From NCBI RefSeq assembly GCF_000686705.1, contig NZ_JMLJ01000003.1:186001-250000 (forward strand): 64,000 nucleotides of DNA, given 5' to 3'. Below, piece after piece: positions 54,706 through 64,000 of the stretch. Position 1 is the stretch's first letter; the number at the start of each line of letters is the position of its first letter. This stretch comes from Clostridium hydrogeniformans DSM 21757 (GTDB lineage: Bacteria > Bacillota > Clostridia > Clostridiales > Clostridiaceae). The notes under the pieces are model-generated. The model was given only the letters and a program-made list of their open reading frames with translations, had not been told where the DNA came from and ran no database searches. The translations under genes and the position numbers were made by a program.

Positions 54706-55692
54706 ATGTACAAAATTCATAAGCTTATTCCTAACACTTTAACAAATGGTGAAATTGAAAATCTATATTTAACCAATAAAAATATAGTAGAAAAATACAG
54801 CCTTTTAGATCAATTTAGAAATCCATCTGAATACAAAGATTTATTTTTATCAACCTTTAATGAACCTTATAATGAATTGTTTGTACTAAAAAAAGATTCT
54901 TTAATATTTGGAATCTTAAATATCATTAAATCTGCTGATTGGAGTGGAAGGGAGCAATACAAATTAAGTATACATTTATGTGATTTAATACTTAATGAAT
55001 CTATTCTTGATACTATAAATCAACTTATCCAGGAAAAACTATACGAATATGGCGAACTTGCAGTAATTACACTTAATAATGAATTAGAAGAACTAATAAA
55101 AAAGTATACTAGTAAAGTAAACTCAAGAGCCAACTACTATACTTTAAAGAAAGATGACATAGATATAGATTTACTTAATAAATCTATAGAAGAATATGAA
55201 AGAAACAATAAGGATTTTTCTATTAAATATACTGATTTTATTTCAGATGAACTTATTGATGAATACTGCAATTTATTTATGGAAACTATGAAGGATATGA
55301 CAGATGAAAAGGAAGATGGCTATGTATCTTATACTATAACCCCTGAAAAACAGCGACAAATTAATATGTCTAATAAAGAAAAAGATATTACCCATAATTG
55401 CTACATGATTTTTAACTCCCAAAATGAAATGGTTGCTAAATCAAATGTACGTGTAAGTAATAAAGACCATCGCTTTCCATATCAATTTATGATTGGTGTT
55501 AAGAGAGAATATAGAGGAAGAAACTTTGGAAAATGGATGTATGCATCTATGTATAAAAGATTATTTGAAAATGTTGATTTCGAAAAGGTTTTCGTATGCC
55601 ACCATACTGAGAATAAACATGCTATTAATGTTAGTGAATGGGTTGGCTATAAATTTGGTTACTTAGAAACTATACACATTTTATACAAATAA
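54706..55692 (+). CDS. GNAT-family acetyltransferase, two-domain
   Basis: 328 aa from the ATG at 54706, 9 nt after AGGAGG; the ATG at 54700 is too close to the SD. The C-terminal half carries an acetyl-CoA motif A, IGVKREYRGRNFGKWMYASM (about 263-282), with the preceding strand and the following FEKVFVCHHTENKHAINV, as in GNATs. The N-terminal half also has a weaker GNAT-like fold (LFVLKKDSLIFGILNII). Similar two-domain GNATs occur in Bacillus and Clostridium; substrate unknown. Shares a terminator with the convergent GNAT. Confidence 0.82.
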   Translation: MYKIHKLIPNTLTNGEIENLYLTNKNIVEKYSLLDQFRNPSEYKDLFLSTFNEPYNELFVLKKDSLIFGILNIIKSADWSGREQYKLSIHLCDLILNESILDTINQLIQEKLYEYGELAVITLNNELEELIKKYTSKVNSRANYYTLKKDDIDIDLLNKSIEEYERNNKDFSIKYTDFISDELIDEYCNLFMETMKDMTDEKEDGYVSYTITPEKQRQINMSNKEKDITHNCYMIFNSQNEMVAKSNVRVSNKDHRFPYQFMIGVKREYRGRNFGKWMYASMYKRLFENVDFEKVFVCHHTENKHAINVSEWVGYKFGYLETIHILYK

Positions 55693-55736
55693 TAATTTTT
55701 TTAAATATATAGTTACTATTGTCTTTAATAAAATAA

Positions 55737-55777
55737 AACCTATATCTTATTATACATAGTACTTTAAGATATAGGTT
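55737..55777. terminator. Bidirectional terminator between two GNAT genes
   Basis: Perfect 13-bp stem AACCTATATCTTA with its complement, then AATTTTATT on the plus strand. Confidence 0.85.
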
Positions 55778-55851
55778 AATTTTATTCTTGTAACTAATTT
55801 GTTTATAATTTTTAGTACATTATATAGGTTTATTAAGAATAAAGTTTATAA

Positions 55852-56388
55852 CTATTTATTGAATTCATTGTCCAGTAAAGAATAAATATGACTTCCATAC
55901 CAAAAATTATTTAATAACCTAACTCCTCTTAAAGTTCCTTCTTTTTTCATTCCTATTTTTATCATAACCTTTTCAGAACTATTGTTTTGGTCATTACAAA
56001 TAGCTTGGATTCTATGTACTTTTAAATTATTAAATGCAAATCCAATCATTGCTTCTGCTGCTTCAGGAGCATATCCACTCCCCCAATATTTAGGATGCAC
56101 ATCCCATCCAATCTCCCATTCATTGATTGAATCATTTATTTTCCATAATGCAATTCTTCCTATAGATTCATTTGTAAGTAAATTTGATATCATCATTCTA
56201 TATTTAATCCTTGGATTTGTAGCCATATCTTGAAGAGTTTCACTAAACTTTTTATCAATCCAATCCTTTGTAGGTACTGTATCTGATTCATATTTAAGGC
56301 AATGTTTATTTGTCCCCATTTCTTCAAAGAAGGCATAATCACTATTTGTAAATTCTCTTAAAAGCAACCTTTCAGTAATTATTTCCAT
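55852..56388 (-). CDS. RimJ/RimL-type GNAT acetyltransferase
   Basis: 178 aa from the ATG at 56388 (MEIITERLLLREFTNSDY), which follows AGGAGGGGG; an in-frame ATG 42 bp upstream has no SD. TERLLLREF, HPKYWGSGYAPEAAEAMIGFAF (motif A split over about 96-117), VHRIQAICNDQNNSSEKVMIKIGMKKEGTLR-like C-terminus are hallmarks of the RimJ/RimL group. It may acetylate ribosomal protein N-termini or small molecules. Confidence 0.88.
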   Translation of the reverse strand: MEIITERLLLREFTNSDYAFFEEMGTNKHCLKYESDTVPTKDWIDKKFSETLQDMATNPRIKYRMMISNLLTNESIGRIALWKINDSINEWEIGWDVHPKYWGSGYAPEAAEAMIGFAFNNLKVHRIQAICNDQNNSSEKVMIKIGMKKEGTLRGVRLLNNFWYGSHIYSLLDNEFNK

Positions 56389-56583
56389 ATTCCCCCTCCT
56401 AGCCAACTTAAGTATTTTCATAAAACACAATCATTATTTTAACTTATTATACCATATATAGCTTTAATATACATTTATTAGAGTATACTTTTTCTAAAAG
56501 AATTATTATAAAAGAGCATAACTTATATGTTATATAACTATTTCCATTTATATTTTATCTATTTCTTAAAATTATAAAGAAAA

Positions 56584-56608
56584 AATCCACGATAAAATAT
56601 CGGGGATT
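56584..56608 (-). terminator. Terminator of the MFS-GntR unit
   Basis: On the minus strand AATCCCCGAT-ATTTT-ATCGTGGATT (one mismatch) followed by TTTTCTTT. Confidence 0.75.
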
Positions 56609-56691
56609 TAAATAAGCTCTCTATTTAAATTTTATTTTTTAGAACTATATTTTTTAATAAACTCAATAAATCTAATTAAAGATTAAGTATT

Positions 56692-57396
56692 TTATTCATG
56701 GAATTTATATCTTTGAAATAATTGGATAACCTCTTCTAAATGATCATACATAGCATAATAAGCTAACTTCTCATCTTTTTTCTCTATTGACTCCATTATT
56801 TTATCATGTTGACCTATCATATCTTTAAGTGACGTTCTATACTTAAACCCAAAATATTGATTTGAAAATATTGTTTTAGGAATTAATTTATAATACTTAA
56901 TAAATAATTCACAGTGGGACGCCTTAATAATTTCTTGGTGAAAATGTAAATCTGCATCATTACATTCTTTTAATAAACCCCTAGATACCTTATCCAATTC
57001 CTCTATAGAGTTTAAATAAGCTTTCTTTATAGATCTTCTCTCATCTTCTGTAGCATTAATAGCAGCTAATTTTGTAGCCTCACTTTCAATCATTTGCCTA
57101 GTTCTTAAAGCCTCTACATAAAAGTCTTGTATATCTCTACTTCCAAAAATCTCATTTTCTTCAAATAAACTCAGCTTTTGAAACCCCTGAATAATTGTGC
57201 TTGAATAAGGTACTTTTTTAAGAACTCCCTCTTCGCAAAGCTTATCTATAGCCTTTCGTACAGGTATACGGCTTATGTTAAATTTCTCTGCAATGTTTCT
57301 TTCGCTTGGTAACTTACTATTAATTTTAAATTCACCGCTTAAAATATTTTCTTTAATATATTTAATAACTTGTTCAGTTGCATTTGAATTACACAT
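56692..57396 (-). CDS. GntR-family regulator, FadR/FCD subfamily
   Basis: 234 aa from the ATG at 57396 (MCNSNATEQV), with AGGAG about 10 nt upstream; the in-frame TTG at 57429 is not supported. Winged helix at about 5-70 (KLPSERNIAEKFNISRIPVR, then GVLKKVPYSST). All-helical FCD ligand domain at 80-225 with the metal-binding Asp/His set, HFHQEIIKASHC (about 152-163) and MYDHLEE near the end. FCD regulators sense organic or sugar acids. It lies 70 bp downstream of an MFS gene on the same strand and likely controls it. Confidence 0.88.
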   Translation of the reverse strand: MCNSNATEQVIKYIKENILSGEFKINSKLPSERNIAEKFNISRIPVRKAIDKLCEEGVLKKVPYSSTIIQGFQKLSLFEENEIFGSRDIQDFYVEALRTRQMIESEATKLAAINATEDERRSIKKAYLNSIEELDKVSRGLLKECNDADLHFHQEIIKASHCELFIKYYKLIPKTIFSNQYFGFKYRTSLKDMIGQHDKIMESIEKKDEKLAYYAMYDHLEEVIQLFQRYKFHE

Positions 57397-57466
57397 GTTA
57401 TATAAAGCTCCTATTTTTGTATTTCTCAATACTATATTAGCCTACAACATAATATTAATTCAACTC

Positions 57467-58654
57467 CTATATATAATAATGTTTTTTTATTGTTCTTTTA
57501 AAACTGGTTTTATAATAGATTTTAGATACTATTGCTCCAATTACAGCAACAATAGCTAATAGAAAATAGCCACTTCTAATAGAGATAAACTCCCCTATCT
57601 TACCCACTATTATAGGAAAAATTGACATTCCTATAGCATAAACTCCTTGAAAAAATCCCATTGCAGTTGATTTTTGATATTGTGGTACTTCAAGCATTGC
57701 TTCACTAGTTAAGTATGAAAGAAGAATTCCTGTAGACATTCCTGGAAGAAGCTGTAATAAGAAAATCATATAAATATTTTCTACTGTTGGAACTAGTGCA
57801 CAATATATAAAAATTAATGAAAAAACTAATGGAACCCAGAATCTTGGGCCTTTTTTAATGCAAAATCTTGAAGAAGCAAAACCTGCTGATAATACTGCTG
57901 ATACCATATAAAGTATAGATGATAAGCCAACAACTAGAGAAGTTGCCCCTAAGGTTTGTAATATTTGAGTTGTAAATGACATGGTTGTAGACATTTGAAT
58001 CCCTTGTTGAATCAATGCTAACACAGAAAAAAATATAAGTCTTTTATTTTTACAAATAGATATGTATTTCCTAAAGGAAATTTTTTCAGCAGACTTTTCT
58101 CTTTTATGATTTTTAATTTTTAATGCTAAGATTGCCCCTATAAAACCTGCTATTATACTCATATAGCATAAGAATTTCATGCCTAATCTATCATAGAATA
58201 ATGTACTCATTATAAATCCAAATAGCATTCCTAAATTATTAACTAATATAATGCTACTTGTAGCTTTTTGCTGCTGATCCTTTGAAAAATATTCTGTATA
58301 ATGAACCATATAAGAAATCCACATAGATGATGAAATTCCAGATAAAATATTTGCAATAAAGAATCCTTTCTCTGGTGTCATAATTACACGTATAAAAGAA
58401 GCAACCCCTGCAAAAATAGCTCCTAATAATATAAAGTCTTTATGTTTTCCTATAGAATCTGCAAAAATCCCTACTGGCAACCTTAATAAGCATTGTGAAA
58501 TTCCATAAGATCCTATAATCATCCCTATCATATTTGATGAAACGTTGCACATAACTAAATATGGATTTTGAAAAGGTATATAAACATATTGTGCAAACCA
58601 AAATAAAATAACGATTATAAGTAAGAGTTTTTTTTGACTATCTGTTTTTTTCAT
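57467..58654 (-). CDS. Major facilitator superfamily transporter
   Basis: 395 aa from the ATG at 58654 (MKKTDSQKKLLL), preceded by GGAGGGG; the in-frame start at 58702 lacks an SD. Twelve hydrophobic segments; the loop 2-3 motif RLPVGIFADSIGKHKDF (about 58-74) corresponds to the MFS A motif (GxLaDrxGrk). Substrate unknown; the paired FCD-type GntR regulator hints at an organic acid or sugar derivative. Divergent from the bgl operon, sharing a ~280-bp intergenic region. Confidence 0.87.
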   Translation of the reverse strand: MKKTDSQKKLLLIIVILFWFAQYVYIPFQNPYLVMCNVSSNMIGMIIGSYGISQCLLRLPVGIFADSIGKHKDFILLGAIFAGVASFIRVIMTPEKGFFIANILSGISSSMWISYMVHYTEYFSKDQQQKATSSIILVNNLGMLFGFIMSTLFYDRLGMKFLCYMSIIAGFIGAILALKIKNHKREKSAEKISFRKYISICKNKRLIFFSVLALIQQGIQMSTTMSFTTQILQTLGATSLVVGLSSILYMVSAVLSAGFASSRFCIKKGPRFWVPLVFSLIFIYCALVPTVENIYMIFLLQLLPGMSTGILLSYLTSEAMLEVPQYQKSTAMGFFQGVYAIGMSIFPIIVGKIGEFISIRSGYFLLAIVAVIGAIVSKIYYKTSFKRTIKKHYYI

Positions 58655-58735
58655 AATTGATCCCCTCCAAATGGTATGTTTATAATCCAAATAATATACC
58701 ATTTATAATTTTATAGCAATCTTTTTATTTTGTAT

Positions 58736-58764
58736 TTGACTTTTAAAAACTTTTATGATACTTT
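58736..58764 (+). promoter_or_regulatory. Candidate promoter of the bgl operon
   Basis: TTGACT, 17-bp spacer, TACTTT, about 30 bp upstream of the RAT. The -35 is good, the -10 poor. Confidence 0.35.
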
Positions 58765-58790
58765 AAAAGTGTAAATTGAATATAAACAGT

Positions 58791-58822
58791 AGACGTGTTA
58801 CTGGTAATGCAGGCAAGATCGA
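58791..58822 (+). promoter_or_regulatory. Ribonucleic antiterminator (RAT) for LicT/BglG
   Basis: GTGTTACTGGTAATGCAGGC followed by AAGATCG reproduces the BglG/SacY RAT consensus, including TTACTG and GCAGGCAA. Its 3' edge overlaps the 5' arm of the terminator at 58815, so protein binding excludes the terminator. The cognate protein is encoded third in the operon. Confidence 0.9.
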
Positions 58823-58877
58823 ATCAATCTCGTAGGTTATTTATAAAATAATCTATGTCCTTGGTTTGATCTTTTTT
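58815..58877 (+). terminator. Leader terminator controlled by the RAT
   Basis: AAGATCGAATCAA pairs with TTGGTTTGATCTT (G-U and one mismatch) around a loop that itself holds GGTTATTT/AAATAATC, then TTTTTT. It stops transcription about 55 bp before bglP unless LicT is active. Confidence 0.88.
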
Positions 58878-58906
58878 GTTAAATGGCCATTTAAACAAAA
58901 GCTTAA

Positions 58907-60811
<1,905 letters not shown>

Positions 60812-60849
60812 TTTAAATAACTATTTTCTTATACCAAGGAGGAATATAT

Positions 60850-62256
60850 ATGAATACAAAATTTCCACAAAATTTCTTATGGGGTGCATCCTCTTCAGCC
60901 TTTCAAATTGAAGGAGCTTGGGATAAAGATGGTAAAAAGATGACTGTTGCTGATTTTAACTCATTTAAAAAATCTCATTTTCAGGCTGACACAAAAGTAG
61001 CTTCTGACTTTTATCATAACTTCGAAAAAGACATTGATTTAATGAAAGAATTAGGTATGAAAACTTATCGTTTTTCTATATCTTGGGCAAGAATAATCCC
61101 AGATGGAGAAGGTGAAATTAATCAAAAAGGAATAGATTTTTATAATAAAGTAATTAATAAATTAGTAGAAAATAATATTGAACCTTTTATAACTTTATAC
61201 CACTTTGATTTACCCTTTGCTTTAGTAGAAAAATATAATGGATGGGAAGGCAGAGAAACTGTATTTGCATATGAACGTTTTTCTAAAATATGTTTCAATG
61301 AATTTGGAGATAGAGTTAAGTATTGGCAACCTCATAATGAGCAGAATCTAATTGTTAGGGTTGAAGAAAGAATTAATATTTATGATGAGAAAGATCCACT
61401 AGAAATTGATAGAATGCGTGCTCAAATGGATTATAATATGTGTCTTGCACATGCCTTAGCAGTTAATGCATGTCATGAAATCATAGAGGGAAGTAAAATT
61501 GGTGCTGCAGTATCATCCTCTGTTACATATCCTCTTACCTGTAGTCCAGAAGATGTTTATGCTGCCCGTATGAATGATAATTTTAAAGTTTATTATATGT
61601 TAGATATGCATTTTTATGGAGAATATCCAGGATATTATATAAAATATCTTAAAGAGAGAGACATAATGCCTAGAATGGAAGAAAGTGATAAGGAAATATT
61701 AAAGAAGGCAAAAATGGACTTTATAGCAATAAACTATTATAGAACAAATTGTGCTGAAGCTTTACCTATAGATGATAATCATCCTTTTGGTACTAGAGAA
61801 GGTGCTGTAGATTTTAGTATGTATGGACTATTTAAGATGTCTATGAATCCTAAGTTAAAAGCTACAGAATATGGTGCAGCAATTGATGCCTCTGGTTTAC
61901 GTGTTGCATTAAATGAATATTGGCAAAGATATCATCTTCCTATTATAATTACAGAGAATGGACTAGGAACTGCTGATGTAGTAGAAGATGGAAAAATTCA
62001 TGACCAATATCGTATTGATTATTTAAGAGATCATATAGAAGCTTGTTCCTTAGCAATAGAAGATGGTGTTGAAATGTTAGGTTACTGTCCATGGTCATTT
62101 ATGGACCTTTTAAGTTCTGCACAAGGCTTTAAGAAACGTTATGGTTTTGTATATGTAAATAGGACTGATGATGATACCTTAGATATGAAAAGAATAAAGA
62201 AAGATAGCTTTCATTGGTATCAAAAAGTCATAGAAACTAATGGTGACCTTAAATAA
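60850..62256 (+). CDS. bglA: GH1 6-phospho-beta-glucosidase
   Basis: 468 aa. FLWGASSSAFQIEGAW at the N-terminus, acid/base Glu in WQPHNEQNL (about 165), nucleophile Glu in IIITENGLGTAD (about 373), and C-terminal KKRYGFVYVN then KKDSFHWYQ, the phospho-sugar-binding arrangement. At the acid/base site the usual TxNE is PHNE, a variant also seen in some family members. It hydrolyses the 6-phospho-beta-glucoside delivered by BglP. It is 38 bp downstream of bglP with SD AAGGAGG. Confidence 0.93.
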   Translation: MNTKFPQNFLWGASSSAFQIEGAWDKDGKKMTVADFNSFKKSHFQADTKVASDFYHNFEKDIDLMKELGMKTYRFSISWARIIPDGEGEINQKGIDFYNKVINKLVENNIEPFITLYHFDLPFALVEKYNGWEGRETVFAYERFSKICFNEFGDRVKYWQPHNEQNLIVRVEERINIYDEKDPLEIDRMRAQMDYNMCLAHALAVNACHEIIEGSKIGAAVSSSVTYPLTCSPEDVYAARMNDNFKVYYMLDMHFYGEYPGYYIKYLKERDIMPRMEESDKEILKKAKMDFIAINYYRTNCAEALPIDDNHPFGTREGAVDFSMYGLFKMSMNPKLKATEYGAAIDASGLRVALNEYWQRYHLPIIITENGLGTADVVEDGKIHDQYRIDYLRDHIEACSLAIEDGVEMLGYCPWSFMDLLSSAQGFKKRYGFVYVNRTDDDTLDMKRIKKDSFHWYQKVIETNGDLK

Positions 62257-62265
62257 ATCACATTA

Positions 62266-62309
62266 AATTAAGGCTCAGAAGGAGTTAACTCTCCTACTGA
62301 ACCTTAATT
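62266..62309 (+). terminator. Intercistronic hairpin between bglA and licT
   Basis: AATTAAGGCTCAGAAGGAG pairs with CTCCTACTGAACCTTAATT over 19 positions with two mismatches; 6-nt loop; no T-run follows. It may end part of the transcripts or protect the bglPA mRNA 3' end, lowering licT expression. Confidence 0.6.
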
Positions 62310-62344
62310 ACTATAAATAAAATAAGTATAATGGAGTATTAAGT

Positions 62345-63211
62345 ATGTATATTACAAAAGTATTAAATAATTCTTTAGTACTTGCAAAAGATAATATGGG
62401 CAATGAAATAATTTTAATGGGTAAAGGATTAGGCCATAATCATCATGCAGGTTATAAATTAAAAAAAGAAGAAATAGAAAAAATGTTTGTTCTTCATGAT
62501 GAAGTAATTAAGAAAAATATCCTACAGCTTGCCTCCGAAATAGATGAGGTATATTTTAGTATTGCACAAAAAATTATTGATTATGCTATAACAAAATATA
62601 ATCTAAAACTTATGAATCATATATACTTAGCACTAACTGATCATATTGCATTTGCTGTGAAGCGTTTTAGATCTGATATTATAATAGAAAATCATTATTT
62701 ATCTGAGATTAAAGACTTTAACCCAAATGAATATGATATAGGTGTATATGCTCTTAAAGTAATTGAAGAAAATTTAAACTTGAGGCTCCCTGAAGAGGAG
62801 ATAGGAAATATTGCAGGTCACTTTATTAATGCACAACAGGATAACCCATATAGTGATAAAAATAAAAAGGTTTCTAAAATAGTAAATGACATACTACAGA
62901 TTGTCCACTATCACTTTGCAATTATTTATAATAAAGAATCTTTCTATTATACACGTTTTGTAATACATTTAAAGGCCTTTGCTCAAAGATTTCTTTCTAA
63001 TCAATCTAATAAAGAGCAAGTTGACTTTATTTATGAACAAGTTCGCATTAACTGTGAAGAAGAATACCAATGTGTGAAAAAAATTAGAACTTATATAAGT
63101 AATGAATATGGTAGAGAGTTACCTGTTCAAGAAGAGTTATACTTAATGATACATATTCGTAAAATATTAAGTGACTTAAAAGAAAGTAGCACAGAGTCTA
63201 GTGAAGATTAG
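62345..63211 (+). CDS. licT: BglG/LicT-family transcriptional antiterminator
   Basis: 288 aa. N-terminal CAT RNA-binding domain at 1-55 (MYITKVLNNSLVLAKDNMGN, GKGLGHNHHAGYKL), then PRD1 (about 65-170, with LTDHIAFAVKR and EIGNIAGHFINA) and PRD2 (about 175-280, with IHLKAFAQRF and YLMIHIRKIL). The conserved PRD histidines are phosphorylated by EII-Bgl or HPr to switch activity. The cognate RAT lies at 58791-58822 in the same operon, so it autoregulates. No strong SD is seen; GGAG about 8 nt upstream of the ATG. Confidence 0.93.
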   Translation: MYITKVLNNSLVLAKDNMGNEIILMGKGLGHNHHAGYKLKKEEIEKMFVLHDEVIKKNILQLASEIDEVYFSIAQKIIDYAITKYNLKLMNHIYLALTDHIAFAVKRFRSDIIIENHYLSEIKDFNPNEYDIGVYALKVIEENLNLRLPEEEIGNIAGHFINAQQDNPYSDKNKKVSKIVNDILQIVHYHFAIIYNKESFYYTRFVIHLKAFAQRFLSNQSNKEQVDFIYEQVRINCEEEYQCVKKIRTYISNEYGRELPVQEELYLMIHIRKILSDLKESSTESSED

Positions 63212-63261
63212 TTGTTAATTTCTTTATCAATAAATAGCCCTAAAACTTAAAATACTCTAAG

Positions 63262-63294
63262 AAAAGCTTAGTGTTATTTCCACTAAGCTTTTTT
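63262..63294 (+). terminator. Terminator of the bgl operon
   Basis: AAAAGCTTAGTG-(7)-CACTAAGCTTTT followed by TT. Confidence 0.92.
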
Positions 63295-63332
63295 ATATAT
63301 AATTTTCCTATTTAATTCTAGATATTTATTTT

Positions 63333-63824
63333 TTAACTATTTAATAAATACTCCAATGCCTCAACACTAATTACTGGTCTTATAAGTTGCATTTTTTTAA
63401 CTTCCTCATACTCAAACCCAGCAATACCATTTTGGAGTAATGATACCTCATACCCCATTTCCTTTGCTCCATTATAAGAAAATAATACACAATATTCTGC
63501 CGCAAATCCACTTATTATAACAAACTCAACTCCAAGTTTTTGAAGTTTATCATTAAGATCAGTTTTAAAGAATGCATTATTATATTCCTTATGAATAATA
63601 ATATCCTCTGGACTAGTAACAATAGAATCAACAAACTCAAATTTTTCAGAACCAGGTCCTGCCCCCACTTCTATATCTAATACCCTAACAACAGGTAGAC
63701 CCTTTTTTCTAAAAAAACTTGATACCTCATTTATATACTCTACTGCATCATCAAATTCCCTTTGACATTTACAATATTCACGGCATCCCTTTTGCATATC
63801 TATTATCAAAAAAGCTACTTTCAT
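63333..63824 (-). CDS. Isochorismatase/nicotinamidase-family cysteine hydrolase
   Basis: 163 aa. Catalytic triad of the cysteine hydrolases: Asp9 in LIIDMQKG, Lys about 82 in IHKEYNNAF, and Cys about 115 in SGFAAEYCVLFSYNGAKEMG. The fold is that of nicotinamidase, isochorismatase or N-carbamoylsarcosine amidase; the sequence alone does not choose. Extra cysteines near the start (KGCREYCKC) are unusual and could bind metal. SD GAGGGGG before the ATG. Confidence 0.85.
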   Translation of the reverse strand: MKVAFLIIDMQKGCREYCKCQREFDDAVEYINEVSSFFRKKGLPVVRVLDIEVGAGPGSEKFEFVDSIVTSPEDIIIHKEYNNAFFKTDLNDKLQKLGVEFVIISGFAAEYCVLFSYNGAKEMGYEVSLLQNGIAGFEYEEVKKMQLIRPVISVEALEYLLNS

Positions 63825-63912
63825 TATTATCCCCCTCTTAACCCACTTTTTATAATAATTATACCATCTTAACCATAAAAAACCATTTAAATAAAGTATA
63901 TACTATTAGGTT

Positions 63913-64000
63913 TTACTTTTGTAACTGCTTATTTAGAAGAAATATATTTTCTATTTCATTTCCTTCCTCATCATAATATTTTACATCTGCTCCTGTTATA
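63913..64000 (-). CDS. 3' end of an unidentified gene
   Basis: Minus strand, open from the window edge to TAA at 63913. The last 28 residues read ITGADVKYYDEEGNEIENIF followed by LLNKQLQK. The KYYDEEGNEI pattern suggests a beta-hairpin protein, but nothing more can be said. Confidence 0.5.
   Translation of the reverse strand, partial: ITGADVKYYDEEGNEIENIFLLNKQLQK

Overview
The window is AT-rich (roughly 28-30% G+C by eye), with strong Shine-Dalgarno sites, many intrinsic terminators and a small acid-soluble spore protein (Tlp). That points to a spore-forming Clostridium. The TetB(P)-like ribosomal-protection gene and overall gene content make the C. perfringens group the most likely source (inference). 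All genes look chromosomal. I found no rRNA, tRNA, IS element, prophage or CRISPR array.

Layout. 1-2165: GntP-type permease (cut by the window edge) and its CdaR-type regulator, with a CcpA (cre) site between them. 2558-6935: a small secreted protein, then the fructose operon fruR-fruK-fruA, preceded by six helically phased 10-bp operator repeats. 7236-10047: Trk/Ktr potassium uptake pair. 10484-13582: SWIM/SNF2 helicase. 13819-16696: HMA-like protein lacking CxxC, a membrane protein, and an EF-G-like GTPase. 17109-20435: luxE-luxC-SDR operon (fatty acid/acyl-CoA to aldehyde), with a perfect 20-bp palindrome just downstream of its -10 box. 20829-28696: MATE exporter, DUF1361, GIY-YIG, PIN, small membrane proteins (one frameshifted in a poly-A tract), GNAT, RluF, AraC/GyrI-like regulator and Tlp. 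29053-36760: DEAD-box helicase, heterodimeric ABC exporter, ECF sigma/anti-sigma pair, MazG-like protein.

36848-45170: a TetB(P)-like ribosomal-protection gene behind a 990-bp leader with nested terminator-like hairpins and two candidate leader peptides; then a MalT/LuxR-type regulator co-directional with an ABC-2 transporter whose own leader carries a short uORF and an intrinsic terminator. 45367-50421: small membrane protein, HMA protein with a double TTGA-N8-TCAA promoter, nitroreductase, PAP2 phosphatase and esterase.

50706-63211: two beta-glucoside loci. One is AraC regulator, GH1 6-phospho-beta-glucosidase and ROK kinase under a cre site. The other is bglP-bglA-licT, controlled by a textbook RAT/terminator switch. 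Two GNATs and a GntR-MFS pair lie between them. The window ends with an isochorismatase-family hydrolase and the 3' end of an unidentified gene.

The least ordinary content is non-coding: three copies of a ~90-bp palindromic intergenic repeat, a second repeat family with two copies, and uORF/terminator leaders in front of the two drug-resistance-like operons.
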